Positions 10,303 through 20,623 are shown, counted from the stretch's first letter. The stretch is DNA of 64,000 nucleotides from Pseudomonas sp. B21-048 (GCF_024748615.1 NZ_CP087168.1:2046001-2110000); one strand, 5' to 3'. A program made the numbers and translations. Notes: generated from the letters alone by a model not told the origin.

Positions 10303-11415
10303 ATGAAACGTGTAGGTCTGATCGGTTGGCGCGGTATGGTCGGTTCCGTGCTCATGCAGCGGATGCTGGAAGAGCAGGATTTCGATCTTATCGAGCCGGT
10401 GTTTTTCACCACTTCCAATGTCGGTGGCCAAGGCCCGTCCGTGGGCAAGGACATTGCTCCGCTCAAGGACGCTTACAGCATTGAAGAGCTGAAAACCCTC
10501 GACGTGATTCTGACCTGCCAGGGTGGCGACTACACCAGCGAAGTCTTCCCGAAACTGCGCGAAGCCGGTTGGCAGGGTTACTGGATCGACGCCGCTTCCA
10601 GCCTGCGCATGCAGGATGACGCGGTGATCGTGCTGGACCCGGTGAACCGCAAGGTCATCGACCAGCAGCTCGACGCGGGCACCAAGAACTACATCGGCGG
10701 CAACTGCACCGTCAGCCTGATGCTGATGGGCCTGGGCGGTCTGTTCGAAGCCGGTCTGGTGGAGTGGATGAGCGCCATGACCTATCAGGCAGCCTCCGGT
10801 GGCGGCGCGCAGCACATGCGTGAACTGATCAAGCAAATGGGTGTGACCCACGGCGCTGTCGCCGATCAACTGGCCGACCCGGCCAGCGCCATCCTCGACA
10901 TCGACCGCCGTGTCGCCGAAGCCATGCGCAGCGACGCGTTCCCGACTGAAAACTTCGGTGTTCCGTTGGCCGGCAGCCTGATCCCGTGGATCGACAAAGA
11001 GTTGCCGAACGGCCAGAGTCGCGAAGAGTGGAAGGCCCAGGCCGAGACCAACAAGATCCTCGGTCGCTTCAAGAGCCCGATCCCGGTGGATGGCATCTGC
11101 GTGCGCATCGGCGCCATGCGTTGCCACAGCCAGGCGCTGACCATCAAGCTGAACAAAGATGTACCGATCGCCGACATCGAAGGGCTGATCAGCCAGCACA
11201 ACCCTTGGGTCAAGCTGGTGCCGAACAACCGTGAAATCAGCATGCAGGAGCTGAGCCCGACGAAAGTCACCGGCACCCTGAACGTGCCGGTCGGCCGTCT
11301 GCGCAAGCTGAACATGGGTTCGCAGTTCGTCGGTGCCTTCACCGTCGGCGACCAACTGCTGTGGGGCGCGGCCGAACCGCTGCGTCGCATGCTGCGGATC
11401 CTGCTTGAGCGTTGA
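10303..11415 (+). CDS. asd: Aspartate-semialdehyde dehydrogenase
   Basis: 370 residues. It reduces aspartyl phosphate to aspartate semialdehyde, the branch point to lysine/diaminopimelate, threonine and methionine. The NADP site is [13 protein letters not shown] at the N-terminus and the active-site cysteine is C135 in [12 protein letters not shown], matching the E. coli enzyme numbering. It has an AAGGTG ribosome site and is followed by a strong terminator. It is probably transcribed with leuB or from a promoter in the 68-bp gap. Confidence 0.97.
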   Translation: MKRVGLIGWRGMVGSVLMQRMLEEQDFDLIEPVFFTTSNVGGQGPSVGKDIAPLKDAYSIEELKTLDVILTCQGGDYTSEVFPKLREAGWQGYWIDAASSLRMQDDAVIVLDPVNRKVIDQQLDAGTKNYIGGNCTVSLMLMGLGGLFEAGLVEWMSAMTYQAASGGGAQHMRELIKQMGVTHGAVADQLADPASAILDIDRRVAEAMRSDAFPTENFGVPLAGSLIPWIDKELPNGQSREEWKAQAETNKILGRFKSPIPVDGICVRIGAMRCHSQALTIKLNKDVPIADIEGLISQHNPWVKLVPNNREISMQELSPTKVTGTLNVPVGRLRKLNMGSQFVGAFTVGDQLLWGAAEPLRRMLRILLER

Positions 11416-11436
11416 TCGATTGATGTAACGAAAGAG

Positions 11437-11469
11437 CCCGTGCCTTGAAAGAGGTGCGGGTTTTTTTTT
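11437..11469 (+). terminator. Rho-independent terminator after asd
   Basis: CCCGTGCCT and AGGTGCGGG form a 9-bp stem with two G-U pairs and a six-base loop, directly followed by nine T residues. It separates asd from the asd-like gene. Confidence 0.9.
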
Positions 11470-11476
11470 GCCTACC

Positions 11477-11589
11477 GATCGTTCCCACGCTCTGCGTGGG
11501 AATGCATCCCGTGACGCTCCGCGTCACTGCCTCAACGGCGGACGCAGAGCGTCCATGGCGACATTCCCACGCAGAGCATGGGAACGATC
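11477..11589. repeat. 113-bp Pseudomonas intergenic repeat with inverted ends
   Basis: The element begins GATCGTTCCCACGC and ends with its near-exact inverse, GCATGGGAACGATC; the imperfect inverted ends are about 28 bp. Each end contains its own small hairpin (CCCACGCTCTGCGTGGG type), and the interior holds GTGACGCTCCGCGTCAC and ACGCAGAGCGT hairpins. This class of non-coding, probably MITE-like repeat is common between Pseudomonas genes. It is not coding: an upstream extension of the next gene through it would be an artefact. Confidence 0.8.
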
Positions 11590-11665
11590 AGGATGGGGCG
11601 TGAATTGCCTCACTGCCAACCACCCGGTAAAGTGCCGCTCCCCCCGTTTCGCCAGAGGTAGAACC

Positions 11666-12676
11666 ATGAGCCAGTCCTTTGATATTGCCGTGATCGGCGC
11701 CACCGGCACTGTCGGCGAAACACTCGTCCAGATTCTTGAAGAGCGGGATTTTCCTGTCGGTAACCTGCACCTGCTGGCGAGCAGTGAATCGGCCGGGCAT
11801 TCGGTACCGTTTCGCGGCAAGAACGTGCGGGTGCGGGAAGTTGATGAATTCGATTTCAGCAAAGTCCAGCTTGTATTTTTTGCCGCCGGCCCGGCAGTGA
11901 CCCTCAGTTTCGCCCCGCGTGCCACGGCCGCCGGTTGCTCGCTGATCGACCTGTCCGGCGCCTTGCCGGCCGATCAGGCGCCGCAAGTGGTGCCTGAGGC
12001 CAACGCTGAAATTCTGACCGGCCTGAAAAAGCCTTTCCGGGTCAGCAGCCCAAGCCCTTCGGCCGCGACGCTGGCGGTGGTGCTGGCGCCGTTGCTCGGT
12101 TTGCTCGATCTGCAACGCATCAGCCTGACGGCGTGTCTGGCGGTCTCTGCCCAAGGCCGCGAAGCGGTCACCGAGCTGGCCCGGCAAACCGCCGAGCTGC
12201 TCAATGTGCGTCCGCTGGAGCCAGCGTTCTTCGATCGGCAGATGGCTTTCAACCTGCTGGCGCAAGTCGGTACGCCTGATGCTCAAGGCCATACACTGCT
12301 GGAAAAACGTCTGGTGCGCGAGCTGCGTCAGGTCATGGCGCTACCTTCATTAAAGATTTCCGTCACTTGCATTCAAGCTCCGGTGTTTTTCGGCGATAGC
12401 TTTAGCGTGACCTTGCAGTCATCGAGCGCTGTCGACCTTGCGAAAGTCAACGCAGCGCTGGAAGCGGCGCCTGGTATCGAGCTGGTCGAGGCGGGCGATT
12501 ACCCGACCCCGGTAGGCGATGCGGTAGGGCAGGACGTGGTTTACGTTGGTCGGGTTCGCAGTGGGATCGACGACCCGGCGGAACTTAATGTGTGGCTGAC
12601 GTCAGATAACGTACGCAAAGGCGCCGCGCTCAATGCTGTGCAGGTGGCTGAATTGTTGATAAAAGACCTGCTGTAA
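11666..12676 (+). CDS. Asd-like protein (USG-1 type) lacking the catalytic cysteine
   Basis: 336 residues from the ATG at 11666 (ribosome site GAGG). The fold is that of aspartate-semialdehyde dehydrogenase: N-terminal IAVIGATGTVGETLVQILE nucleotide site and a dimerisation domain. The stretch where Asd has NPNC(S/T) reads SSPSPSAAT, so no cysteine is available as nucleophile. It sits between asd and fimV, an order I recall from P. aeruginosa, where a second asd-like gene also occurs. It is therefore likely a conserved paralogue with a changed or non-catalytic role. The more upstream in-frame start would run through a repeat and is rejected. Confidence 0.85.
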   Translation: MSQSFDIAVIGATGTVGETLVQILEERDFPVGNLHLLASSESAGHSVPFRGKNVRVREVDEFDFSKVQLVFFAAGPAVTLSFAPRATAAGCSLIDLSGALPADQAPQVVPEANAEILTGLKKPFRVSSPSPSAATLAVVLAPLLGLLDLQRISLTACLAVSAQGREAVTELARQTAELLNVRPLEPAFFDRQMAFNLLAQVGTPDAQGHTLLEKRLVRELRQVMALPSLKISVTCIQAPVFFGDSFSVTLQSSSAVDLAKVNAALEAAPGIELVEAGDYPTPVGDAVGQDVVYVGRVRSGIDDPAELNVWLTSDNVRKGAALNAVQVAELLIKDLL

Positions 12677-12884
12677 AAGATACTTGGCAACAATTTATCG
12701 AATGATTCCGGTCGAGCGTCATGCTTGGCCGGAATGCTCAAGGTGAGCCACCCCGCAGGGCTTCCCATTGCATGAATGAAATGATCGCGCGCGACGACCC
12801 TTCGTCGCCGCGCGCAATGCCTTACGGCAGCGGCAATCAACACCTTCTCGCTGGCCGAGGAATGTTCAAACAAAGGAAGAGGTT

Positions 12885-15485
12885 ATGGTTCAAGTTCGCA
12901 AACTGGTGTTAGCAATAGCGGCCGCCTCGGCGCTGTCCTCCGGTATGGCGCATGCCCTCGGGCTTGGGGAGTTGACCCTGAAATCGACGCCGAACCAGCC
13001 TCTGGTCGCAGAAATCGAGTTGCTCGACGTCAAGGACCTCACGGTTGGCGAAGTGGTGCCGAGCCTGGCCTCGCCCGAAGATTTCGCCAAGGCCGGTGTC
13101 GATCGTCAGGCGTTTCTCAACGACCTGACTTTTACCCCGGTACTTAATGCCAGCGGTAAAAGCATCCTGCGCGTCACGTCCAGCAAACCGCTGTCCGAAC
13201 CGATGGTGAAATTCCTGGTTCAGGTGATGTGGCCCAACGGTCGTCTGTTGCGCGATTACAGCGTGCTGCTCGACCCGTCCAAATTTTCGCCGCAGACCGC
13301 CGATGCCGCCGCGCAACCGGCACCATCCCAAGCAGTGACCGCGCCAGTCACCGGCGCCACCCAGTCGTCGCAACACACCACCACGCCGCGCGATACCCTG
13401 TGGGAAATTGCCGCGAAGGCGCGTAACGGCGGTTCGATTCAGCAGACCATGCTGGCCATCCAGGCGCTGAACCCGGATGCGTTCATCGACGGCAACATCA
13501 ACCGGCTGAAAACCGGTCAGGTGCTGCGCCTGCCCGATCAAGCGCAGAGCACCAGCCTGCCGCAAGCCAAGGCCATCGCAGAAGTCACTGCGCAGAACAC
13601 CGCATGGCGCCAGGGCCGTCGCTACGTGGCGAAACCTGGAACCGGTCAGCAGCAGCTCGACGCTACCCGGCGCGCTCGTGGGGAAGGGGCTTCATCGCAA
13701 GCCACGACAGACAAACTGAGCCTGGTCTCTGCCGATACCGGCAAGGGTGGCAAAGGTGTCGCCGGTGATGCGAAAGCCTTGAGCAACAAACTGACTGTCA
13801 CCCAGGAAAGCCTCGACACCACTCGTCGTGACAATGCTGAGCTGAAAAGCCGCATGAGCGATCTGCAAAGTCAGGTGGACAAGCTGCAACGCCTGATCGA
13901 ACTGAAGAACAACCAATTGGCCAAGCTGCAGGCCGAAGGCGGCGCGGATGCACCGGCGGCGGCTGCGACAACTCCGGCGATGTCAGCCGAGCTGTCGACC
14001 AGTCCCGGGACAACGCCTGCGGACGCGGCACCTGCACCAGAAGCCGTTCCGGCGCCACCCGTGGAGCCAACACCTGCGACATCCGATGAGCAGAAATTCA
14101 ACGAGCTGCTGACCAGCCCGATCCTGTTGGGTCTGGTGGGTGGCGGTGCGGTGGTTGTGCTGCTGTTGTTGCTGTTGCTGGCCCGTCGCCGCAAAGCTCA
14201 GCAAGAAGCCGAGAAGCATCTGCGCATGGCCCGTGCCTTGGCTGAGGAGCAAGCGTTCTTCGTCGATCAAGACCTGCCGGAAAGCAGCTTCGAAGGTCTG
14301 GAAGTTCCGCCGCCGAGCGTGAAACTCGCACCAGCACCAGCACCAGCACCAGCACCAGCTCCGGTGATTGCCCCGGTTGTGGTGACGCCGCCGATTGCTG
14401 CACCCTTGGTATCACCTGCCGCCGAGCGCTCTGACGACGTACTGGCTCAGGCGCAGTCGCACATCGCAGGCGGTCGCCTGAATCAGGCCGCTGCCTTGCT
14501 GGAAGACGCAATCAAGCAAGAGCCGCAGCGCAGTGACCTGCGTCTGAAACTGATGGAAGTCTATGGCCAGCAGGGCGACCGCGATGCGTTCGTCGCTCAG
14601 GAGCGTCAACTGGTGGCCAACGGCGATAACTTCGCCCAGGTCGAAGCGCTGAAAAGCCGCTTCCCCGCCATGGCTGTCGTAGTAGCCAGCGGCCTGGCCG
14701 CCGCCGCCATCGCCGCCGAGCTGGACGCGCAGTACGTCAAGGATCTGCTGCTGGACGAACCGCAAGCCCTGGAACCAGCGTTGGCTGACTTCGACAGCGC
14801 CTTCGATCTGAGCCTGGACGACCTGGATGCGGCTGTTCCGATCGCGCCTGCGGTTGCAGCCGAGCCAGAACCAGAACCAGAACCAGAAGCTCTGGCTGAG
14901 CTGGACGAATTCCCGCTCGACGACGACTTGAGCTTTGAGTCGGTATTGCAGCAACAGACCGAAATCAAGGAAAACCTCGACGATCTGTCGGACTTCGACC
15001 TGGACATGGATTTGGGCGGCGATGCCTCGCCGGCAACCCTGGCCGAAGACGACTTCCTGTTGAGTCTGGATGAAGACCTCAAGGACTTGCCTGCGGCCCA
15101 GGTGCCAACCGTGACTGAGGCGGTGCTCGACGACCTGGAGTTACCCGCGGATTTTGACCTGTCACTGGCCGATGAAATGGACGCCACCCCGGATCAACCT
15201 GACGCCTTCGAAAACGAACTCAACGACGTCAACGCCGAGCTGGATCGTCTGTCCCAGAGTCTCGGTGAGCCGAGCTTCACCGAGGAAGACGCTTTGGCCT
15301 CCGCGGACGATGAGCTTGATTTCCTCTCCGGCACCGATGAAGTCGCCACCAAACTCGACCTGGCCCAGGCCTACATCGACATGGGCGACAGCGACGGCGC
15401 ACGGGACATCCTCAATGAGGTGGTGACCGAGGGCGATGCCGGTCAGAAGAGCGAAGCCAAGGAAATGCTCTCGCGTCTGGCGTGA
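12885..15485 (+). CDS. fimV: FimV, peptidoglycan-binding inner-membrane hub protein
   Basis: 866 residues. Signal peptide (1-25, cleaved after AHA), FimV N-terminal domain (LGELTLKSTPNQPLVAEIEL), LysM-like domain (about 165-215, DTLWEIAAKA to GQVLRLP), coiled coil (about 305-350), one membrane span (about 408-435) and an acidic cytoplasmic part. A C-terminal TPR/FimV-C segment (LAQAYIDMGDSDGARDILNE) ends it. In P. aeruginosa FimV supports type IV pili, twitching and cAMP signalling. Two low-complexity runs stand out, alternating Ala-Pro near residue 485 and Glu-Pro near 663. A ribosome site (AGAGG) precedes the ATG. Confidence 0.95.
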   Translation: MVQVRKLVLAIAAASALSSGMAHALGLGELTLKSTPNQPLVAEIELLDVKDLTVGEVVPSLASPEDFAKAGVDRQAFLNDLTFTPVLNASGKSILRVTSSKPLSEPMVKFLVQVMWPNGRLLRDYSVLLDPSKFSPQTADAAAQPAPSQAVTAPVTGATQSSQHTTTPRDTLWEIAAKARNGGSIQQTMLAIQALNPDAFIDGNINRLKTGQVLRLPDQAQSTSLPQAKAIAEVTAQNTAWRQGRRYVAKPGTGQQQLDATRRARGEGASSQATTDKLSLVSADTGKGGKGVAGDAKALSNKLTVTQESLDTTRRDNAELKSRMSDLQSQVDKLQRLIELKNNQLAKLQAEGGADAPAAAATTPAMSAELSTSPGTTPADAAPAPEAVPAPPVEPTPATSDEQKFNELLTSPILLGLVGGGAVVVLLLLLLLARRRKAQQEAEKHLRMARALAEEQAFFVDQDLPESSFEGLEVPPPSVKLAPAPAPAPAPAPVIAPVVVTPPIAAPLVSPAAERSDDVLAQAQSHIAGGRLNQAAALLEDAIKQEPQRSDLRLKLMEVYGQQGDRDAFVAQERQLVANGDNFAQVEALKSRFPAMAVVVASGLAAAAIAAELDAQYVKDLLLDEPQALEPALADFDSAFDLSLDDLDAAVPIAPAVAAEPEPEPEPEALAELDEFPLDDDLSFESVLQQQTEIKENLDDLSDFDLDMDLGGDASPATLAEDDFLLSLDEDLKDLPAAQVPTVTEAVLDDLELPADFDLSLADEMDATPDQPDAFENELNDVNAELDRLSQSLGEPSFTEEDALASADDELDFLSGTDEVATKLDLAQAYIDMGDSDGARDILNEVVTEGDAGQKSEAKEMLSRLA

Positions 15486-15506
15486 GTCATCGCTAAGGCG
15501 TAAACA

Positions 15507-15540
15507 AAACGGCAGCCCATCGAGGCTGCCGTTTTTGTTT
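15507..15540 (+). terminator. Terminator after fimV
   Basis: AAACGGCAGCC and GGCTGCCGTTT form a perfect 11-bp stem with a six-base loop, followed by a T-rich run. It closes the fimV transcript. Confidence 0.92.
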
Positions 15541-15667
15541 CCAGGGATAATGCGATGGCGCCTGCCGGCTCGCTCCTTCATGGATTGGGTCGACTTGGGC
15601 AATGAGCGCTATCACCGTCGATGGCGCGTAGAATTACCCCTTGAATCAAATCGTTGAGGTTGCAGTG

Positions 15668-18028
15668 GTGGATTTACAGCAGGGCTTCGTCCTGACCCGG
15701 CATTGGCGCGATACCCCGGCCGGCACGGAAGTCGAGTTCTGGCTGGCGACCGATGCCGGTCCCCGGCGCATCCGTCTGCCGCATCAGCCGTCGGTGGCGT
15801 TCATTCCAGCAGCCCAACGCGAGCAAGCCGAAGCGCTGCTGCGCGGCGAGAAAAACGTCGAGCTGAAGCCCTTGGCCCTTCTGGATTTCGAGTACCGCCC
15901 GGTGCTCGGCCTGTATTGCCAGCAGCACGGTCAATTGATGCGCCTGGAAACCACGCTGCGCAGATCAGGTATCGATGTATTCGAAGCCGACATCCGCCCG
16001 CCGGAACGCTACATGATGGAGCGTTTCATCACCGCGCCCGTTTTGTTCGGCGGCACGCCCAACGCCGAAGGCCTGCTGCTCGACGCGCAAATGAAACCCG
16101 ATCCGGGCTACCGACCGAACCTCAGGTTGGTCTCGCTGGACATCGAAACCACCGCCCAAGGCGAGTTGTATTCCATCGCCCTGGAAGGCTGCGGCGAGCG
16201 TCAGGTGTACATGCTCGGGCCGCCCAATGGCGATGACAGCGCGGTGGATTTCCAACTCGAATACTGCGACTCGCGAACCCTGCTGCTGAAAAAACTCAAT
16301 GAATGGTTCGCCCGGCATGACCCCGACGCCATCATCGGCTGGAACGTCGTGCAGTTCGATCTGCGCGTACTGCACGAACATGCTCGCCGCTTGGCGGTAC
16401 CGCTGAAACTGGGGCGTGGCGGTGAAGAAATGCAGTGGCGCGAGCACGGCAGCCGCAATCATTACTTCGCTTCGGCCGCCGGCCGGTTGATCATCGACGG
16501 CATCGAGTCGCTGCGTTCGGCGACCTGGAGCTTCCCCTCGTTCAGCCTGGAAAACGTCGCGCAAACCCTGTTGGGCGAGGGCAAGTCGATCGACAACCCG
16601 TACCAGCGCATGGACGAAATCAATCGCATGTTCGCCGAGGACAAACCGGCCCTGGCGAAATACAACCTCAAGGACTGCGAACTGGTGACGCGGATCTTCG
16701 CCAAGACCGAGTTGCTGACCTTCCTGCTCGAGCGCGCCAGCGTTACCGGTTTGCCGGCGGACCGCAGCGGTGGCTCGGTGGCGGCGTTCACTCACCTGTA
16801 TATGCCGTTGATGCACCGTCAGGGCTTCGTTGCACCGAACCTGGGCAACAAACCACCGGAGGCCAGCCCCGGCGGTTTTGTCATGGATTCGCAACCCGGG
16901 CTGTACGAATCGGTGCTGGTGCTCGACTACAAAAGTCTCTATCCGTCGATCATCCGCACCTTCCTGATCGACCCGGTGGGCTTGATCGAAGGGCTCAAGC
17001 ATCCCGACGACAGCGAGTCGGTGCCGGGCTTTCGCGGTGCACGTTTTTCAAGAACCCGGCATTGCCTGCCGGCGATCATCACCCGGGTCGCCGAAGGCCG
17101 TGAAACCGCCAAGCGTGAACACAACGCGCCGCTGTCGCAGGCGCTGAAGATCATCATGAACGCCTTCTACGGCGTCCTCGGTTCCAGCGGTTGCCGCTTC
17201 TTCGATACACGGCTGGCCTCCTCCATCACCCTGCGCGGTCACGAGATCATGCTGCGCACCCGCCAGTTGATCGAAGCCCAAGGCCACGCGGTGATCTATG
17301 GCGATACCGACTCGACGTTCGTCTGGCTGCGCCGCCCTCACGGGCAGGCCGAAGCTGCGCAGATCGGCCACGCGCTGGTGGACCACGTCAACCAGTGGTG
17401 GCGCGAGCATGTGAAACAGGAATACGGGCTGGACAGTGCACTGGAGTTGCAGTTTGAAACCCACTACAAGCGCTTTCTGATGCCGACCATTCGCGGCGCC
17501 GAGGAGGGCAGTAAGAAGCGCTATGCCGGGTTGGTTACCCGCGCCGATGGCACCGATGAAATGGTCTACAAGGGCCTGGAAACCGTGCGCACCGACTGGT
17601 CGCCGCTGGCCCGGCAATTCCAGCAGGAGTTGTACCTGCGCATCTTCAATCGCAAGCCCTATCAGGATTATGTACGCGACTATGTGCGCAAGACGTTGGC
17701 CGGTGAATTCGACGAGCGCCTGATCTATCGCAAACGCCTGCGCCGCACCCTTGATGATTATCAGCGCAACGTGCCACCGCATGTGCGGGCCGCGCGGATC
17801 GCCGATGACTATAACGACCAGCAGGGACGCCCGCGGCAATATCAGAACGGCGGCTGGATCAGCTACGTAATCACCGTTGCCGGCCCCGAGCCGCTGGAAA
17901 TCCGCAGCGCGCCCATCGACTACGACCATTACGTCACTCGGCAGCTGCAACCGGTGGCGGATGCGATCCTGCCGTTCGTGGATGACGATTTCTCAACGCT
18001 GATTGGGGGGCAACTGGGCCTGTTTTGA
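15668..18028 (+). CDS. polB: DNA polymerase II (family B)
   Basis: 786 residues from the GTG at 15668, chosen because GAGG lies 8 bases upstream and the protein then begins like E. coli Pol II ([20 protein letters not shown]). An in-frame GTG at 15665 and TTG at 15641 are alternatives. Proofreading motifs: LDIETT (about 157), NVVQFD and YNLKDCELV. Polymerase motifs: SLYPSI (about 422), KIIMNAFYG and YGDTDS (about 544). All acidic residues are present, so it should be active in replication restart or bypass. In E. coli it is SOS-induced, but no CTGT-N8-ACAG LexA box is seen upstream here. Its last 36 bases overlap the convergent DUF1810 gene. Confidence 0.96.
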   Translation: MDLQQGFVLTRHWRDTPAGTEVEFWLATDAGPRRIRLPHQPSVAFIPAAQREQAEALLRGEKNVELKPLALLDFEYRPVLGLYCQQHGQLMRLETTLRRSGIDVFEADIRPPERYMMERFITAPVLFGGTPNAEGLLLDAQMKPDPGYRPNLRLVSLDIETTAQGELYSIALEGCGERQVYMLGPPNGDDSAVDFQLEYCDSRTLLLKKLNEWFARHDPDAIIGWNVVQFDLRVLHEHARRLAVPLKLGRGGEEMQWREHGSRNHYFASAAGRLIIDGIESLRSATWSFPSFSLENVAQTLLGEGKSIDNPYQRMDEINRMFAEDKPALAKYNLKDCELVTRIFAKTELLTFLLERASVTGLPADRSGGSVAAFTHLYMPLMHRQGFVAPNLGNKPPEASPGGFVMDSQPGLYESVLVLDYKSLYPSIIRTFLIDPVGLIEGLKHPDDSESVPGFRGARFSRTRHCLPAIITRVAEGRETAKREHNAPLSQALKIIMNAFYGVLGSSGCRFFDTRLASSITLRGHEIMLRTRQLIEAQGHAVIYGDTDSTFVWLRRPHGQAEAAQIGHALVDHVNQWWREHVKQEYGLDSALELQFETHYKRFLMPTIRGAEEGSKKRYAGLVTRADGTDEMVYKGLETVRTDWSPLARQFQQELYLRIFNRKPYQDYVRDYVRKTLAGEFDERLIYRKRLRRTLDDYQRNVPPHVRAARIADDYNDQQGRPRQYQNGGWISYVITVAGPEPLEIRSAPIDYDHYVTRQLQPVADAILPFVDDDFSTLIGGQLGLF

Positions 18029-18463
18029 GTCCAGCAGCGACAACGTCCAGCCATCCGGTATGCCATGAAAATATTGATCCAGCGCCTGATGGAACAGGCT
18101 GCCTTTTGGAGAAATCTGGGCGAACAGCGTCATCGATGAGTGAAATTTGAGGTTGTCGGGGTGACCGAAAATCTTGGCGATCGAGCTTTGAGGAATGTCC
18201 AGAACCAATTGCGTGCAGGTACGCAAGCGCGGACCCAATAACGGATGCTCCAGGTACGCCGTGGCTTCTTCGCTGGAGCGAATGGCAAAGTAGCGGGACA
18301 TCTCGCTGTCGCCCAGCCCGGAAAACTGCGGAAAGATGAACCACATCCAGTGCCGGCGCTTCTGGCCGGCGCGCAGCTCCTCCTGCACCCACTCGAACAC
18401 AGGGTCCTGCGCCTGGACGAAGCGTGGCAAATTGAAAGCGTCGAGCTGATCGGTACTTCTCAT
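17993..18463 (-). CDS. DUF1810 family protein
   Basis: 156 residues from the ATG at 18463, which has GAGGG eight bases upstream. The DUF1810 hallmarks are visible: [31 protein letters not shown] and [13 protein letters not shown]. This is a small cytoplasmic protein of unknown function with a YfiT/calpastatin-like label in databases. It overlaps the 3' end of polB on the opposite strand. Confidence 0.85.
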   Translation of the reverse strand: MRSTDQLDAFNLPRFVQAQDPVFEWVQEELRAGQKRRHWMWFIFPQFSGLGDSEMSRYFAIRSSEEATAYLEHPLLGPRLRTCTQLVLDIPQSSIAKIFGHPDNLKFHSSMTLFAQISPKGSLFHQALDQYFHGIPDGWTLSLLDSKQAQLPPNQR

Positions 18464-18493
18464 GCCGATGCCCTCTGACAGCACCGCGATGGC

Positions 18494-19315
18494 TCAGACC
18501 ATGGCCAACCGCTGCTTGCGTTGTGGCGCGCGAAAAGCTTGGTCCAGCGCCTCCAGATCCCCGACCTCAAGCCGCAATTGCGCCGCTTGCGCATTGAGCT
18601 GCACGTGCTCGGGACGGACCGCCTTGGGGATGGCGATCACGCCGTTCTGACGCAGAATCCATGCCAGCGCTATTTGTGCAGGTGTCGCCTCGTGACGGGC
18701 GGCAACCTGCTTGAGCGTCGAATTGGTCAGCATGCTCCCGCCCTGGCCGATCGGACAATAGGCCATCACCGGCATCCTTTGGTGTTGGCTCCAGGGCAGC
18801 AAATCGAATTCGATGCCGCGCTCTTCCAGGTTATACAGCACCTGATTGGTGGTGCAGGTCGGCGAGGCCAGTTCTTCCAGGTCGTCCAGATCGAAATTGG
18901 ACACGCCCCAACGGTCGATCTTGCCGCTTTCACGCAGGCGTTCGAAGGCTTCGACGGTTTCCTCAAGGGGATATTCGCCGCGCCAATGCAACAGGTAAAG
19001 ATCAATGTAATCTGCATTCAACCGCCGCAGACTACGTTCGCAGGCCTGGGGGATGCCTAGACAGCTGGCGTTGTAGGGGTAGACCTTGCTGACCAGAAAA
19101 ACCTGGTCGCGCCTGCCTGCGATGGCTTCACCCACCACCTCTTCAGCGCCTCCTTCAGCGTACATTTCAGCGGTGTCGATCAGGGTCATGCCCAACTCGA
19201 TGCCCAAACGCAGCGCTGCAACTTCCCTGGTGTGTCGGGAGCGTTCTTCTCCCATGCGCCAGGTCCCTTGGCCGATGACCGGCACATGGACGCCGGCCAA
19301 CTCAAGAGTACGCAT
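18494..19315 (-). CDS. Aldo/keto reductase
   Basis: 273 residues, the size of small bacterial aldo/keto reductases. The NADPH-linked TIM-barrel family is shown by LIDTAEMYAEGGAEEVVGEA with catalytic Asp and Tyr, LVSKVYP with the lysine, the LYLLHWRGEYPLEETVEAFE strand and the C-terminal IPKAVRPEHVQLNA cofactor loop. The substrate is unknown. A GGAGG ribosome site precedes the ATG. Confidence 0.93.
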   Translation of the reverse strand: MRTLELAGVHVPVIGQGTWRMGEERSRHTREVAALRLGIELGMTLIDTAEMYAEGGAEEVVGEAIAGRRDQVFLVSKVYPYNASCLGIPQACERSLRRLNADYIDLYLLHWRGEYPLEETVEAFERLRESGKIDRWGVSNFDLDDLEELASPTCTTNQVLYNLEERGIEFDLLPWSQHQRMPVMAYCPIGQGGSMLTNSTLKQVAARHEATPAQIALAWILRQNGVIAIPKAVRPEHVQLNAQAAQLRLEVGDLEALDQAFRAPQRKQRLAMV

Positions 19316-19441
19316 GAATCCTCCTTACCGAAGCCCGATCGATACTTCAGTTGGCAGCAAAATGGTCCGGTGGTTCCGTAGCCATCTCGAAAGCAGCCCC
19401 TTGCGCATGGAAGGAGCTGCCGAACGCTGCGATCTTTTGAC

Positions 19442-20590
19442 CTACAGGGTGGAAAACTTGAACACCGTGGTCTGGGTATAGCGGTTGCCCGGATCCAGTC
19501 GTGTGGACGGGAAGTTCGGTTGGTTCGGCGAGTCTGGATAATGCTGAGTCTCCAACGTAAACGCCCCCCAATGCGGATAAATCTTGCCCGCCTTGCCCTT
19601 GACCGTGCCATTGAGGAAGTTGCTGGTATAGAACTGCACGCCGGGTTCAGTGGTGTAGAGCTGCAAGCGCCGGCCGGTTTGCGGATCGCTGACGTCGGCG
19701 GCGAGCTGGCCCAGATCACCCTTGGCGTCCAGCACCCAGTTGAAATCGAAGCCGCCTTGTTTCGGTTCGGCGAACTTCAGTTGCGGGTGATCAGCCTTGA
19801 TGTGTTGGCCGATGGCGGTCGGTTGAGTGAAGTCCATGGGCGTGTCGGCGACCGGGGCCAGTTCACCGGTGGGGATCAGTTTGCCGGTGACCGGCGTGTA
19901 ATGGGCTGCATGCAAGGTCGCAAGCTGCTTCAGTACGTCACCGTTGCCCGCACCAGCCAGGTTGAAATAGCTGTGGTTGGTCAGGTTCAGCACGGTGGGT
20001 TTGTCCGTGCTGGCCTTGTACTCGATGCGCAGCTCATTGTTCTCGGTGAGGCTATAAGTGACCTCGGTTTTCAGGTTGCCCGGGAAACCCATTTCACCGT
20101 CCGCCGACAGGTACGTGAGGGTTACGCCCACCGAATCCTTGCCTTTGCTCGGTTCAGCTTTCCACACACGTTTGTCAAAACCTTGGGCCCCGCCGTGCAG
20201 TGAATTGCTGCCGTCGTTGAGTGGCGCCTGATAGTGCTTGCCGTCCAGCTCGAAGGCGCCATTAGCCAGGCGATTGCCAAAGCGGCCGATGGTCGCGCCG
20301 AAGTATGCGGTGCCGCTTTGATACCCCTGCACATCATCGAAACCCAGCACTACATCGTCGAGCTTGCCGTTTTTGTCCGGCACTTTCAGCGACTGCAAAA
20401 TCCCGCCGTAGGTAATGACCGTGGCCTGCAGGCCATGGCTGTTGCGCAAGATGTATTGCTCGACGGGCGTACCGTCATTGGTTGTGCCAAAGGCTTTTTG
20501 TTCGCTGGACAAGCCGACGGCGTGAGCGGGGAGGGTGGCGATCATCAGGGACAGTCCGAGGCCAGAGAGCAGGTATCGAGATTGAATCAT
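19442..20590 (-). CDS. Exported galactose mutarotase (aldose 1-epimerase)
   Basis: 382 residues with a signal peptide (residues 1-24, cleaved near AHA), so it is probably periplasmic. The aldose 1-epimerase fold is shown by GATIGRFGNRLANG, the histidine motifs NSLHGGAQGFDKRVW and LTNHSYFNLAG, and the C-terminal GVQFYTSNFL. It interconverts alpha and beta anomers of hexoses. Start: ATG with GGAAGG upstream. No sugar operon surrounds it here; the upstream region carries a small dyad described separately. Confidence 0.93.
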   Translation of the reverse strand: MIQSRYLLSGLGLSLMIATLPAHAVGLSSEQKAFGTTNDGTPVEQYILRNSHGLQATVITYGGILQSLKVPDKNGKLDDVVLGFDDVQGYQSGTAYFGATIGRFGNRLANGAFELDGKHYQAPLNDGSNSLHGGAQGFDKRVWKAEPSKGKDSVGVTLTYLSADGEMGFPGNLKTEVTYSLTENNELRIEYKASTDKPTVLNLTNHSYFNLAGAGNGDVLKQLATLHAAHYTPVTGKLIPTGELAPVADTPMDFTQPTAIGQHIKADHPQLKFAEPKQGGFDFNWVLDAKGDLGQLAADVSDPQTGRRLQLYTTEPGVQFYTSNFLNGTVKGKAGKIYPHWGAFTLETQHYPDSPNQPNFPSTRLDPGNRYTQTTVFKFSTL

Positions 20591-20623
20591 GGTTGACCTT
20601 CCTTTTTGTTGTTTTAGGATAAG

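Noticed and set aside
11468..11665. N-terminal extension of the asd-like gene
   Set aside because: It would translate the 113-bp intergenic repeat; the ATG at 11666 has a ribosome site and gives the normal family start.
12721..12912. 63-codon frame overlapping the fimV start
   Set aside because: Out of frame with fimV, no ribosome site, and composition unlike a protein gene.
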